Assembly: GCF_037076355.1 (NCBI RefSeq)
Contig: NZ_AP026968.1
Span: forward strand, 1,194,501 to 1,258,500
Direction of reading: 5' to 3'
Source: Streptococcus parapneumoniae
Lineage (GTDB): Bacteria > Bacillota > Bacilli > Lactobacillales > Streptococcaceae
DNA length: 64,000 nucleotides
Shown here: piece by piece, positions 25,358 to 31,040 of the stretch
Layout of the letters: every line of letters begins with the position of its first letter
How positions within the stretch are numbered: position 1 is the stretch's first letter
The notes under the pieces: generated by a model
What the model was told of the DNA's origin: nothing
The model's input: only the letters and a program-made list of their open reading frames with translations
Database searches by the model: none
Translations under genes and position numbers: made by a program

Positions 25358-25548
25358 CATTTCCTCCGTAATTTCAGTTGGAAATTTTCTGCTTCTAATC
25401 TCTTTCTTAAAGATTGTTCTTGTTGCAATTGTTTCTTGAGATCATCGATTTCATGTTGCATATGCGCCATCATCTCAAGATCACGCATCTTCTCTCTACG
25501 CTTGCAAGTGGACAAATCCCACGCTTGTCTATCCCATACGATTTGCAT
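25357..25548 (-). CDS. small coiled-coil phage protein
   Basis: A 63-aa protein starting MQIVWDRQAWDLSTCKRREK with GGAG 8 bp upstream; a GTG at 25557 is the alternative. The second half (HEIDDLKKQLQQEQSLRKRL) is a clear coiled coil. It overlaps its neighbours on both sides. Function unknown. Confidence 0.6.
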   Translation of the reverse strand: MQIVWDRQAWDLSTCKRREKMRDLEMMAHMQHEIDDLKKQLQQEQSLRKRLEAENFQLKLRRK

Positions 25549-25876
25549 ATCGTACACTCCGTGGCTCTGGCAAGGCTAGATGCTCAGGACGCAAGCCTTG
25601 AGGCGGTTCGTTGTCGTAGGTAAAGCCCTTGAACGGACGACGAATATTATCACGAATTTCTTGACGCTGTGCCTCTCTACCACGTTCGTATGCATGGTTG
25701 TAGCCTTGGATAATCATAGACGCAAATTCTTGCTCTTCTCGCCTCTCTTCTTCATTCTGGCGGATTTTCTCCTCTTCCTGCTTATCCATCTGACGAGCTA
25801 GAAGCCCTGCACCGATAAATCCTAAAATCACTGTGCCAGTTCCTAATAATTGGCTAACTAATGGTGGTTCAAACAT
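25529..25876 (-). CDS. small membrane-anchored coiled-coil protein
   Basis: A 115-aa protein with an N-terminal hydrophobic helix (about residues 9-27, LLGTGTVILGFIGAGLLA), a long charged helix (DKQEEEKIRQNEEERREEQE) and a Pro/Arg-rich end. It is probably anchored in the membrane. No family known to me. Confidence 0.65.
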   Translation of the reverse strand: MFEPPLVSQLLGTGTVILGFIGAGLLARQMDKQEEEKIRQNEEERREEQEFASMIIQGYNHAYERGREAQRQEIRDNIRRPFKGFTYDNEPPQGLRPEHLALPEPRSVRYANRMG

Positions 25877-25886
25877 TTTTATCTCC

Positions 25887-26177
25887 TTACGCTCTTAATT
25901 TTCGTACTTCTTTCTCTAATTCCAAAATTTCATAAACATCATTGACATCGTACATAATATCTTTCCCTTGCTTACGAAATCTTAATCCTTTACGTTCTAA
26001 CTTTTTGATATAGCCATGAGTGAAGCCAAACTTCTTCATCAAAGCCTGTTGATTGATTGGCATGCGATCATTCTCTAACTGCTCCTTGACTTGCTTTTCA
26101 GCAAAGGCCAATAATTGATTCGTGAACAATTCAGCACTTTCGCCGTCCAATCGTAATTGTAACGTGATACCTTCCAT
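25887..26177 (-). CDS. helix-turn-helix phage protein (DUF771-like)
   Basis: A 96-aa protein with an N-terminal beta/helix segment and NQQALMKKFGFTHGYIKKLE, a helix-turn-helix of the excisionase/DUF771 kind, followed by DIMYDVNDVYEILELEKEV. It should bind DNA as a small regulator of early genes. Family assignment is tentative. Confidence 0.65.
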   Translation of the reverse strand: MEGITLQLRLDGESAELFTNQLLAFAEKQVKEQLENDRMPINQQALMKKFGFTHGYIKKLERKGLRFRKQGKDIMYDVNDVYEILELEKEVRKLRA

Positions 26178-26190
26178 TTTCTACATCCTC

Positions 26191-26209
26191 TCAACTATGC
26201 GGGCAAGCA
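26191..26209 (+). repeat. 19-bp direct repeat, copy 1
   Basis: TCAACTATGCGGGCAAGCA is found here and, identically, at 31001-31019 just before the integrase. This copy lies about 10 bp upstream of a TATAAT box on the plus strand. Confidence 0.7.
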
Positions 26210-26245
26210 TTTTTGTGATATAATGGTTTAAATTGTTTTAGTATG

Positions 26246-26275
26246 CGCCTGATTGCCGTCAGGTGCTTTTTTGTT
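26246..26275 (+). terminator. plus-strand intrinsic terminator
   Basis: GCGCCTGA and TCAGGTGC pair around a short loop and are followed by TTTTTTG. No plus-strand gene precedes it, only a TATAAT box at 26219-26224, so a very short transcript is possible. A similar hairpin and T-run occurs at 27510-27535. Confidence 0.5.
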
Positions 26276-26293
26276 TTGCCTTAGACAGAAAGT

Positions 26294-26455
26294 CTAATCA
26301 TTGACAAGCTTGGCTTTTAATTCAACTTCAATAATACTAAGTCGATCGATTGCTTCTTGCAATTCTTCGGCTTTTTTAAATACTTCTTTACAAGCTTCCT
26401 TGAATTCTTCAACACCAGAAACTTCAACATTAAGCCGATATCCTATTGGTCTCAT
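26294..26455 (-). CDS. hypothetical small phage protein
   Basis: A 53-aa ORF from MRPIGYRLNVEVSGVEEFKE, chosen because it begins right after the stop of the preceding small gene. The rest is an acidic/basic helix (KKAEELQEAIDRLSIIEVEL). Function unknown. Confidence 0.5.
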   Translation of the reverse strand: MRPIGYRLNVEVSGVEEFKEACKEVFKKAEELQEAIDRLSIIEVELKAKLVND

Positions 26456-26456
26456 T

Positions 26457-26603
26457 TCATACCCTCGTCTTACTTTCCATCGCCCTGAGTTCAATCTCAT
26501 GACTGACTTGTTTCAATAGCTTCTCACACGCTATTTTAGCTTCTCTGTACGTTGTGTTTTCGCTGATGAAGTAATCAGCAAGTTCAATGATTTTATCTTC
26601 CAT
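26457..26603 (-). CDS. small phage protein, paralogue A (MEDKIIEL family)
   Basis: A 48-aa ORF (MEDKIIELADYFISENTTYR) from ATG 26603 to TGA 26457. The same gene occurs again at 27782-27925. The two share 132 bp with a single difference, so one copy arose recently by duplication or gene conversion. An inverted repeat (ATCAGTCT/AGACTGAT) precedes it. Function unknown. Confidence 0.6.
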   Translation of the reverse strand: MEDKIIELADYFISENTTYREAKIACEKLLKQVSHEIELRAMESKTRV

Positions 26604-26653
26604 TCAACCTCCTATATCAGTCTCAAGACTGATGTAATATCCTCCTAAATTGC

Positions 26654-26659
26654 TATAAT
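26654..26659 (+). promoter_or_regulatory. extended -10 for the 59-aa plus-strand gene
   Basis: TGCTATAAT with a perfect TATAAT lies 61 bp before the start at 26721. Confidence 0.5.
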
Positions 26660-26720
26660 ACTCTTGACTAGGACCTCTCACCGTTTTAGTCAAAATAATC
26701 AATAGAAAGGAGGAGATCTA

Positions 26721-26900
26721 ATGACACTATCTGACAAAGAAATCGCTTTAGAACTTACAAAAATTACCGTCGAACACTTTAATACTCGAGTTGCACATAG
26801 TGTTCCAAAGTCTGGATTAACAGAAGAAGCCATTGAACAATTCTACAAGCGATTCTATAAAACTGTTACGAATTTAAAAGGTGATCATCCAGAATCGTAA
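26721..26900 (+). CDS. small hypothetical protein on the opposite strand
   Basis: A 59-aa ORF (MTLSDKEIALELTKITVEHF) with a strong site AAAGGAGGAGATCTA and a perfect TATAAT box upstream. It is one of two short plus-strand genes inside the otherwise minus-strand early region. Its end overlaps the convergent 46-aa gene by 35 bp. Function unknown. Confidence 0.65.
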   Translation: MTLSDKEIALELTKITVEHFNTRVAHSVPKSGLTEEAIEQFYKRFYKTVTNLKGDHPES

Positions 26901-27006
26901 CATCTATTTGAAGCACATCTTCTGGATGTGCTTCTTTAATGCGAGCTATTTTTTCAATAGCGTCATCTACAGACGTACTTCTTAAAGAGATATTCAGTTT
27001 TGCCAT
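26866..27006 (-). CDS. small hypothetical phage protein
   Basis: A 46-aa ORF (MAKLNISLRSTSVDDAIEKI, then ARIKEAHPEDVLQIDVTILD) with AGAGGG before the ATG. The beta-alpha-beta look suggests a small folded domain. It converges on and overlaps the plus-strand gene. Confidence 0.5.
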   Translation of the reverse strand: MAKLNISLRSTSVDDAIEKIARIKEAHPEDVLQIDVTILDDHLLNS

Positions 27007-27045
27007 CCCTCTGTCTTCCTTTCTATTTTTAATTTCCATTTCTGC

Positions 27046-27051
27046 TATAAT
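27046..27051 (+). promoter_or_regulatory. extended -10 for the 79-aa plus-strand gene
   Basis: TGCTATAAT, with TATAAT at 27046, 24 bp before the start at 27075. Confidence 0.5.
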
Positions 27052-27074
27052 ATAGTCAGAAAGGAGGTGATATT

Positions 27075-27314
27075 ATGACTGAAATTCACGCATGTCTTTG
27101 CGGAAATTGGGTGAATCTATCAGCCGAAGACGATTGTGTAATGGGACCAAATATGGCTAGTCCTTACATTTGGTGGGAAGAAAATGCAGAACTCTACTCA
27201 CCAATTTCTAAACCTGAAGCAAACTCGATGTACCATCAGGATTATATCTACATTCACTATCGTGGTGCTGACTATCGTATCCATCCAATCTTTATTCAAA
27301 TCGTTTCTAGATAA
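27075..27314 (+). CDS. conserved small phage protein
   Basis: A 79-aa protein (MTEIHACLCGNWVNLSAEDD) with AAAGGAGGTGAT upstream and its own TATAAT box. The CLCG near the N-terminus and the aromatic C-terminal part (YHQDYIYIHYRGADYRIHPI) suggest a compact domain. It overlaps the end of the convergent 56-aa gene by 8 bp. Function unknown. Confidence 0.7.
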   Translation: MTEIHACLCGNWVNLSAEDDCVMGPNMASPYIWWEENAELYSPISKPEANSMYHQDYIYIHYRGADYRIHPIFIQIVSR

Positions 27315-27477
27315 CTTTTTCTAGTCTTTTAGAAATGATTTCTAAATCTAAGTCGTCCAGTTTCAACTGGTCGGCTTTTTCATTTAAACGTGCTTCGACA
27401 ACTTGGTTAATTTCAAACCATTCTCGTTTTGTAAATTGACTTCTGAATTTTAGAAATTCGTTTATTGTTTCTTTCAT
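27307..27477 (-). CDS. small hypothetical phage protein
   Basis: A 56-aa ORF (MKETINEFLKFRSQFTKREW, then QLKLDDLDLEIISKRLEKVI), mostly helical. The start has weak ribosome-site support. It lies between Cro and the convergent 79-aa gene. Confidence 0.5.
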   Translation of the reverse strand: MKETINEFLKFRSQFTKREWFEINQVVEARLNEKADQLKLDDLDLEIISKRLEKVI

Positions 27478-27509
27478 TTCCTACTCCTCAAATCTTTCTG
27501 TTGATTATC

Positions 27510-27535
27510 TGATTCTGTCAGGTACTTTTTTGTTT
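27510..27535 (+). terminator. plus-strand terminator-like hairpin
   Basis: CTGATTCTGTCAG folds as a short hairpin and is followed by TACTTTTTTGTTTT on the plus strand. It resembles the hairpin at 26246-26275 and could end the 27075-27314 transcript. Confidence 0.4.
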
Positions 27536-27546
27536 TAATTACACAA

Positions 27547-27563
27547 TTACGGTTAAACCGCAA
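27547..27563. promoter_or_regulatory. repressor operator-like site overlapping the cro stop
   Basis: TTACGGTTAAACCGCAA differs from the operator at 29317-29333 in only two outer positions and keeps the palindromic CGGTT-AACCG core. It overlaps the stop codon of the Cro-like gene. Confidence 0.55.
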
Positions 27564-27759
27564 CGTCGGGCAAAAAAATAATATCATCCACTGATACTTC
27601 GAAAACACTAGCGATTTGATATGCTTTTGAAACACTTGGTTCTGTTATTCCTCGTTCCCAATGTCCCCAAGTATCAACTGATACATTCACAGCTTCTGCT
27701 GCATCACTTTGTCTCCAATTCTTGAGTGTTCTTAGTGTTTTTAAAGTCATTTTTGGCAC
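27553..27759 (-). CDS. Cro-like XRE-family regulator
   Basis: A 68-aa helix-turn-helix protein (GTG start with AAGGAGG 7 bp upstream). SDAAEAVNVSVDTWGHWERG is the recognition helix-turn-helix, followed by EPSVSKAYQIASVFEVSVDD. It lies divergently oriented from cI and is the first DNA-binding gene of the early region, as expected for Cro. Confidence 0.85.
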   Translation of the reverse strand: MPKMTLKTLRTLKNWRQSDAAEAVNVSVDTWGHWERGITEPSVSKAYQIASVFEVSVDDIIFLPDVAV

Positions 27760-27781
27760 ATTCCCACCTCCTTATCTAAGT

Positions 27782-27925
27782 TCATCTAATCTGACTTTCC
27801 ATCGCCCTGAGTTCAATCTCATGACTGACTTGTTTCAATAGCTTCTCACACGCTATTTTAGCTTCTCTGTACGTTGTGTTTTCGCTGATGAAGTAATCAG
27901 CAAGTTCGATGATTTTATCTTCCAT
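27782..27925 (-). CDS. small phage protein, paralogue B (MEDKIIEL family)
   Basis: A 47-aa ORF nearly identical to that at 26457-26603; only the last few residues (SQIR in place of SKTRV) differ. The shared 132-bp block has one mismatch. A similar inverted repeat (ATCAGTCT/AGACCGAT) stands upstream. Function unknown. Confidence 0.6.
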   Translation of the reverse strand: MEDKIIELADYFISENTTYREAKIACEKLLKQVSHEIELRAMESQIR

Positions 27926-28015
27926 GATTGTCTCCGAAAATCAGTCTTAAGACCGATGTATTGTTTTATATAAACTGCTACATTAGCAGTAATTTTAAGA
28001 AACGAGGAATTCCTA

Positions 28016-28792
28016 ATGGATGATTTATTACCAACAATATTAACTTCTTTTGCAACTACTATGGCTACAAAAGGGGCGGAAGCTCCCGCTCACACTTTTA
28101 ATGAAGCGTGGAAGTATTTTTTTGGTGGAGTAAATAGCTTCTTGATGAGAGCTAATTTAAAACGTGAAGTCAATGACGTGAAATACGCACAATCCTTTAT
28201 AAACAAAGCTTTCAAAATCCCTGATGAACAACTACAAGAACCAAAGCTTAGTATAATCGGTCCTGCTCTAGAAGCTTCAAAGTTTTATATTGATGAAGAA
28301 GAAATCAGAGAAATGTTCGCGTCTTTATTAGCTGCATCATTTGATAGCTCAAAAAATGATATTGTACACCATTCGTATATTGAGATTATTAAACAATTAT
28401 CCCCACTAGATGCTAAAAACCTCAGGTTTATTTTTGATAATAAAAAGTATCCTATAGCTAAGTATTCAAGCAACACTCCTGGAACATATGCTTACAAAGA
28501 TTTAAAGACAAATGTATTTTTACCAGAACACGATGTTTTATCAAATGAGTTAATCAAAATTATAGATAATAACTCATCTTCAATTTCAAATTTAGAACGC
28601 CTAGGTTTAATATTTGTTAATCGCATCAATCCATTAGCAGATGATTCTTTATATCACAATTTAGAACACAATCAATTGGTAGATTTTTATAAAGAATTAC
28701 TCCACGAAGAAAACTTGGAATTAGATATTACAAAACAAAGCGTTTCGTTGACACCTTTTGGTAAAAACTTTTGCTCTATTTGTATTTATTAG
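28016..28792 (+). CDS. DUF4393/Abi_alpha family protein
   Basis: A 258-aa protein (MDDLLPTILTSFATTMATKG). The middle part contains PALEASKFYIDEEEIREMFA and SLLAASFDSSKNDIVHHSYI, followed by EIIKQLSPLDAKNLRFIF, which are the conserved stretches of DUF4393 (Pfam Abi_alpha, abortive infection alpha). It is on the plus strand in the lysogeny region, so it is probably expressed from the prophage. A role in excluding other phages is likely by family name and location but is not shown by sequence alone. Confidence 0.8.
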   Translation: MDDLLPTILTSFATTMATKGAEAPAHTFNEAWKYFFGGVNSFLMRANLKREVNDVKYAQSFINKAFKIPDEQLQEPKLSIIGPALEASKFYIDEEEIREMFASLLAASFDSSKNDIVHHSYIEIIKQLSPLDAKNLRFIFDNKKYPIAKYSSNTPGTYAYKDLKTNVFLPEHDVLSNELIKIIDNNSSSISNLERLGLIFVNRINPLADDSLYHNLEHNQLVDFYKELLHEENLELDITKQSVSLTPFGKNFCSICIY

Positions 28793-28970
28793 CAATTCTA
28801 TCCATTGTATCTAAAACAAGTTTTCGTAGCTCTTTTCTTGCTTGCCATTCCTCGTTGAAGAAAGTTTCAAGCATTTCGGTCAATCTATTCGAATATCCTC
28901 GCAATAGCATTGCCGTCGCCAAAAATGAAGTAATTACTGAGACGAGAATCGCTGAAAGAACACTATCCAT
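28776..28970 (-). CDS. small membrane protein
   Basis: A 64-aa protein from MDSVLSAILVSVITSFLATA with AAGGAGTAGGAAA upstream. One N-terminal membrane helix and a charged C-terminal helix (NEEWQARKELRKLVLDTMDR). It overlaps the end of the convergent Abi_alpha gene by 17 bp. Function unknown. Confidence 0.6.
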   Translation of the reverse strand: MDSVLSAILVSVITSFLATAMLLRGYSNRLTEMLETFFNEEWQARKELRKLVLDTMDRIANKYK

Positions 28971-28974
28971 TTTC

Positions 28975-29079
28975 CTACTCCTTATCTTTTTTATCACATC
29001 GGTATTCCACTATCTTACGAATAGTGAAAGATACAATCACAAATCCTGCTAAGATTATCAAACCAACATTTTCATCCAT
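28975..29079 (-). CDS. very small membrane protein
   Basis: A 34-aa ORF (MDENVGLIILAGFVIVSFTI, then a basic tail). One membrane helix. It ends 4 bp before the 64-aa membrane protein starts, so the two may form a pair such as a holin-like or exclusion couple; that is conjecture. Confidence 0.45.
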   Translation of the reverse strand: MDENVGLIILAGFVIVSFTIRKIVEYRCDKKDKE

Positions 29080-29165
29080 TGCTTTTCACGGCAAATGATG
29101 GTACACTATCAAGTAGAGGTTGGGGCATTGCCCCTTTCTCTACTTTTTATTTTGAAGCTTACGTT
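29079..29165 (+). ncRNA. candidate convergent antisense RNA
   Basis: A plus-strand promoter (-35 TTGCTT 29079-29084, 17 bp, -10 TACACT) lies just before a hairpin with arms AAGTAGAG/CTCTACTT and inner GGGGCATTGCCCC, followed by TTTTTATTTT. It would give a transcript of about 60 nt that overlaps the 3' end of the minus-strand 45-aa gene. Confidence 0.4.
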
Positions 29166-29277
29166 TGTGTTCTAAGATTTGTTTGTGCCACAAACGTGCT
29201 TCTCTGGTTAAGCCTAGTACCAAGATGACGGTTGCAGTGTCCTTGGTTGCTAGGCTTTTTATGATGTGTTCCATCAT
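29140..29277 (-). CDS. 45-aa hydrophobic/basic peptide gene
   Basis: It starts with tandem ATGs after AAGGAGGTAAGGCGA. The peptide has a short hydrophobic core (ATVILVLGLT) and a basic tail (REARLWHKQILEHKRKLQNK). It is the first gene of the strong minus-strand promoter at 29311-29339. A long inverted repeat (GCCTAG..ACCAAG with CTTGGT..CTAGGC, about 29211-29264) lies inside it. Its 3' end is covered by a possible antisense RNA, as in type I toxin-antitoxin loci, but the peptide itself matches no toxin I know. Confidence 0.55.
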   Translation of the reverse strand: MMEHIIKSLATKDTATVILVLGLTREARLWHKQILEHKRKLQNKK

Positions 29278-29310
29278 TCGCCTTACCTCCTTTCCCTTAA
29301 GCTTGATTAT

Positions 29311-29339
29311 ATTATACTGCGGTTAAACCGCAATGTCAA
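29311..29339 (-). promoter_or_regulatory. early lytic promoter (consensus -35/-10)
   Basis: On the minus strand -35 TTGACA (29334-29339) and -10 TATAAT (29311-29316) are both perfect and are 17 bp apart. The whole spacer is the palindromic operator 29317-29333, so bound repressor would block polymerase. It drives the 45-aa gene and genes to its left. Confidence 0.85.
29317..29333. promoter_or_regulatory. cI/Cro operator O1
   Basis: CTGCGGTTAAACCGCAA contains a 15-bp perfect palindrome (TGCGGTTAAACCGCA). It fills the spacer of the early promoter. Confidence 0.8.
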
Positions 29340-29346
29340 GTGTTTT

Positions 29347-29363
29347 TTGCGTTTTTTTCGTAA
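29347..29363. promoter_or_regulatory. operator-like site O2
   Basis: TTGCGTTTTTTTCGTAA keeps the outer TTGCG and CGTAA arms of the operator. Its centre lies 30 bp from O1, about three helical turns. Confidence 0.6.
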
Positions 29364-29378
29364 TTTTTTATTTTATTC

Positions 29379-29407
29379 TTTACTTTTTTGCGTTTTTGCC
29401 GTAAAAT
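29379..29407 (+). promoter_or_regulatory. repressor maintenance promoter
   Basis: On the plus strand -35 TTTACT (29379) and -10 TAAAAT (29402) are 17 bp apart, 24 bp before the repressor start. It overlaps operator O3, so the repressor should limit its own synthesis. Confidence 0.6.
29388..29404. promoter_or_regulatory. operator-like site O3
   Basis: TTGCGTTTTTGCCGTAA has the same arms as O2. Its centre is 41 bp from O2 (about four turns). It overlaps the -10 region of the repressor promoter. Confidence 0.6.
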
Positions 29408-29430
29408 ATACTATGTAAGGAGGGGCGGAA

Positions 29431-30195
29431 ATGAAAGTCGAAAACAAAGAAATTTTTGCCAATAATCTAAGTTTTTACATGGAGCAAAAAGGAGTAGATA
29501 GAAATACATTATGTGCAGACTTGGATTTGAAATACACTACAGTTCGCGACTGGCTAAAAGGAATAACTTATCCTCGGATTGGTAAAATTGAACTTTTGGC
29601 AAACTATTTTAATATAAATAAATCTGACCTTATCGAAAACAAAATTTCTACTGCTCAACCGTCAGACTCCCTTTTAGAAGAAATCACAAACACCGCTCGA
29701 AAATTATCCCCTGAAAATAAAAAAATCGTTCTACGAACGTCTGAGGATCTTCTGAAAGAGCAGAACGAAGATAAAACGAAGGTAAACGAAGTATCGGAAA
29801 ATATCATCAGACTGGACGACTACAGACAGACTACTTACCGACGTGTTACTGGGGTTGTCTCTGCTGGGAGTGGTTCGATACAGGATGACGATTTAGATAT
29901 GGAGGTTTCATTCTATGAGGATGAAATCCCAGACAACTACGACGCTATCGCTTATGTCGTCGGCAACTCTATGGAGCCAAAGATAAAAAATGGCGACTAC
30001 CTCTTTATCAAGAATACCCCACAGGTTGACTATAACACTATCGGTATCTTCCAAGTAGACGGCGCCAACTATGTCAAGAAACTACGTCAAGGGTATTTAG
30101 AAAGTCTTAACCCTGATTATGAGGATATACACCTAGACGAAAGCAACGACGTCCGAACTATCGGCGAAGTCGTGAGTATATACAGAGAAAATTAA
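29431..30195 (+). CDS. CI-type repressor with LexA-like S24 peptidase
   Basis: A 254-aa protein. The N-terminal XRE domain (LCADLDLKYTTVRDWLKGIT) binds operators. The C-terminal S24 domain has the VSAGSGS cleavage site (Ala-Gly), GNSMEPKIKNGDYLFI with the catalytic Ser, and GANYVKKL with the catalytic Lys. RecA-stimulated self-cleavage should trigger induction. AAGGAGGGGCGGAA precedes the ATG. The three operators upstream give a lambda-like switch. Confidence 0.95.
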   Translation: MKVENKEIFANNLSFYMEQKGVDRNTLCADLDLKYTTVRDWLKGITYPRIGKIELLANYFNINKSDLIENKISTAQPSDSLLEEITNTARKLSPENKKIVLRTSEDLLKEQNEDKTKVNEVSENIIRLDDYRQTTYRRVTGVVSAGSGSIQDDDLDMEVSFYEDEIPDNYDAIAYVVGNSMEPKIKNGDYLFIKNTPQVDYNTIGIFQVDGANYVKKLRQGYLESLNPDYEDIHLDESNDVRTIGEVVSIYREN

Positions 30196-30249
30196 AATAA
30201 ATATGTGCAACAACTGATCCACACTAAAAGCTGATAGAGAGGTTTCATT

Positions 30250-30846
30250 ATGAAACAAGAACGCAAAGTTTTAGGTATTTTAGCTATTATTTTTGGAGCG
30301 CTGGCTCTACTTGGCTCATGGATGCCTATCATCAATAATTTTTCATTCATTCTAGCTATTTTAGCTCTCATCTTCGGTTTAATTGGTTTTGCAGTAAACA
30401 GAAAACGACCAAAAACGCTAGCTATTATTGGGACAGTTCTAGCAGTCGTGTCTATTGCTATTGTATTAGTAACTCAAGCAATGTACGCTAAATCATTGAA
30501 AGAACTAGGTAAAAACGTTGAAGAGACTGTTAGCTCTGTAAGTTCTTCTATCGAATCATCTCAAAAAGAGGAAGATGCTAAATTTAACTGGACAAAAGAA
30601 CAGTTTGATGCGCTTCAAGTTGGTGATATTATCAACTATGGAGCTGGTGGAACTAACTACGATGACGTTGCTAGCGTTCACGGAGAACCTAACAATGTAA
30701 CAACTAGTTCAGTAAATGACCACGACAGCAAGACAGTATCATACACTTCTACTGGTAGCAAATACAAGAGCGTTATTCTTTCGTTTTCAAAACAAGACGA
30801 CGGTTCTTTCTTGTTGACTTCTAAAGTTAGTTCAGGTCTAGAATAA
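30250..30846 (+). CDS. membrane protein with BLIP-like C-terminal domain
   Basis: A 198-aa protein with three predicted membrane helices in the first 80 residues, a Ser-rich linker (SSVSSSIESSQ), and an outside domain beginning FNWTKEQFDALQVGD with the GAGGTNYDDVASVHGEP motif of DUF3862/BLIP-like domains. It lies between repressor and integrase, where phages often carry genes expressed by the lysogen, such as exclusion or surface-modifying proteins. Function inferred only. Confidence 0.7.
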   Translation: MKQERKVLGILAIIFGALALLGSWMPIINNFSFILAILALIFGLIGFAVNRKRPKTLAIIGTVLAVVSIAIVLVTQAMYAKSLKELGKNVEETVSSVSSSIESSQKEEDAKFNWTKEQFDALQVGDIINYGAGGTNYDDVASVHGEPNNVTTSSVNDHDSKTVSYTSTGSKYKSVILSFSKQDDGSFLLTSKVSSGLE

Positions 30847-30882
30847 AAACCAACTGTTTCCATTTTGGAAACAACTCAAAAA

Positions 30883-30924
30883 AATCCCCACACTCGCCAT
30901 CGCCAAACTTTGAGTGTGAGGATT
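30883..30924. terminator. long hairpin between membrane protein and integrase
   Basis: CCACACTC and GAGTGTG pair, extended by AATCC/GGATT, around a 16-base loop. The strongest T-run is on the minus strand (GGGGATTTTTTTGAG), but it could act for both directions. Another short palindrome (GTTTCCATTTTGGAAAC) precedes it at 30856. Confidence 0.55.
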
Positions 30925-31000
30925 TAACTTTCCATCAAGCAAGCAATGGAAAGGATGATAAAAAAATACACCTATAGTTTATCATAAGTTCTACACCTTT

Positions 31001-31019
31001 TCAACTATGCGGGCAAGCA
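31001..31019 (+). repeat. 19-bp direct repeat, copy 2
   Basis: TCAACTATGCGGGCAAGCA, identical to 26191-26209, lies 22 bp before the integrase start. It may be a recombinase or regulator site or the seam of an ancestral exchange. Confidence 0.7.
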
Positions 31020-31040
31020 ATCGAAAAGAAAGGACTTTTT

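Noticed and set aside
29079-29277. Fst/par-type toxin-antitoxin
   Set aside because: The direct repeats needed for par-type RNA pairing are not there and the peptide does not look like Fst; kept only as a general type I-like possibility.
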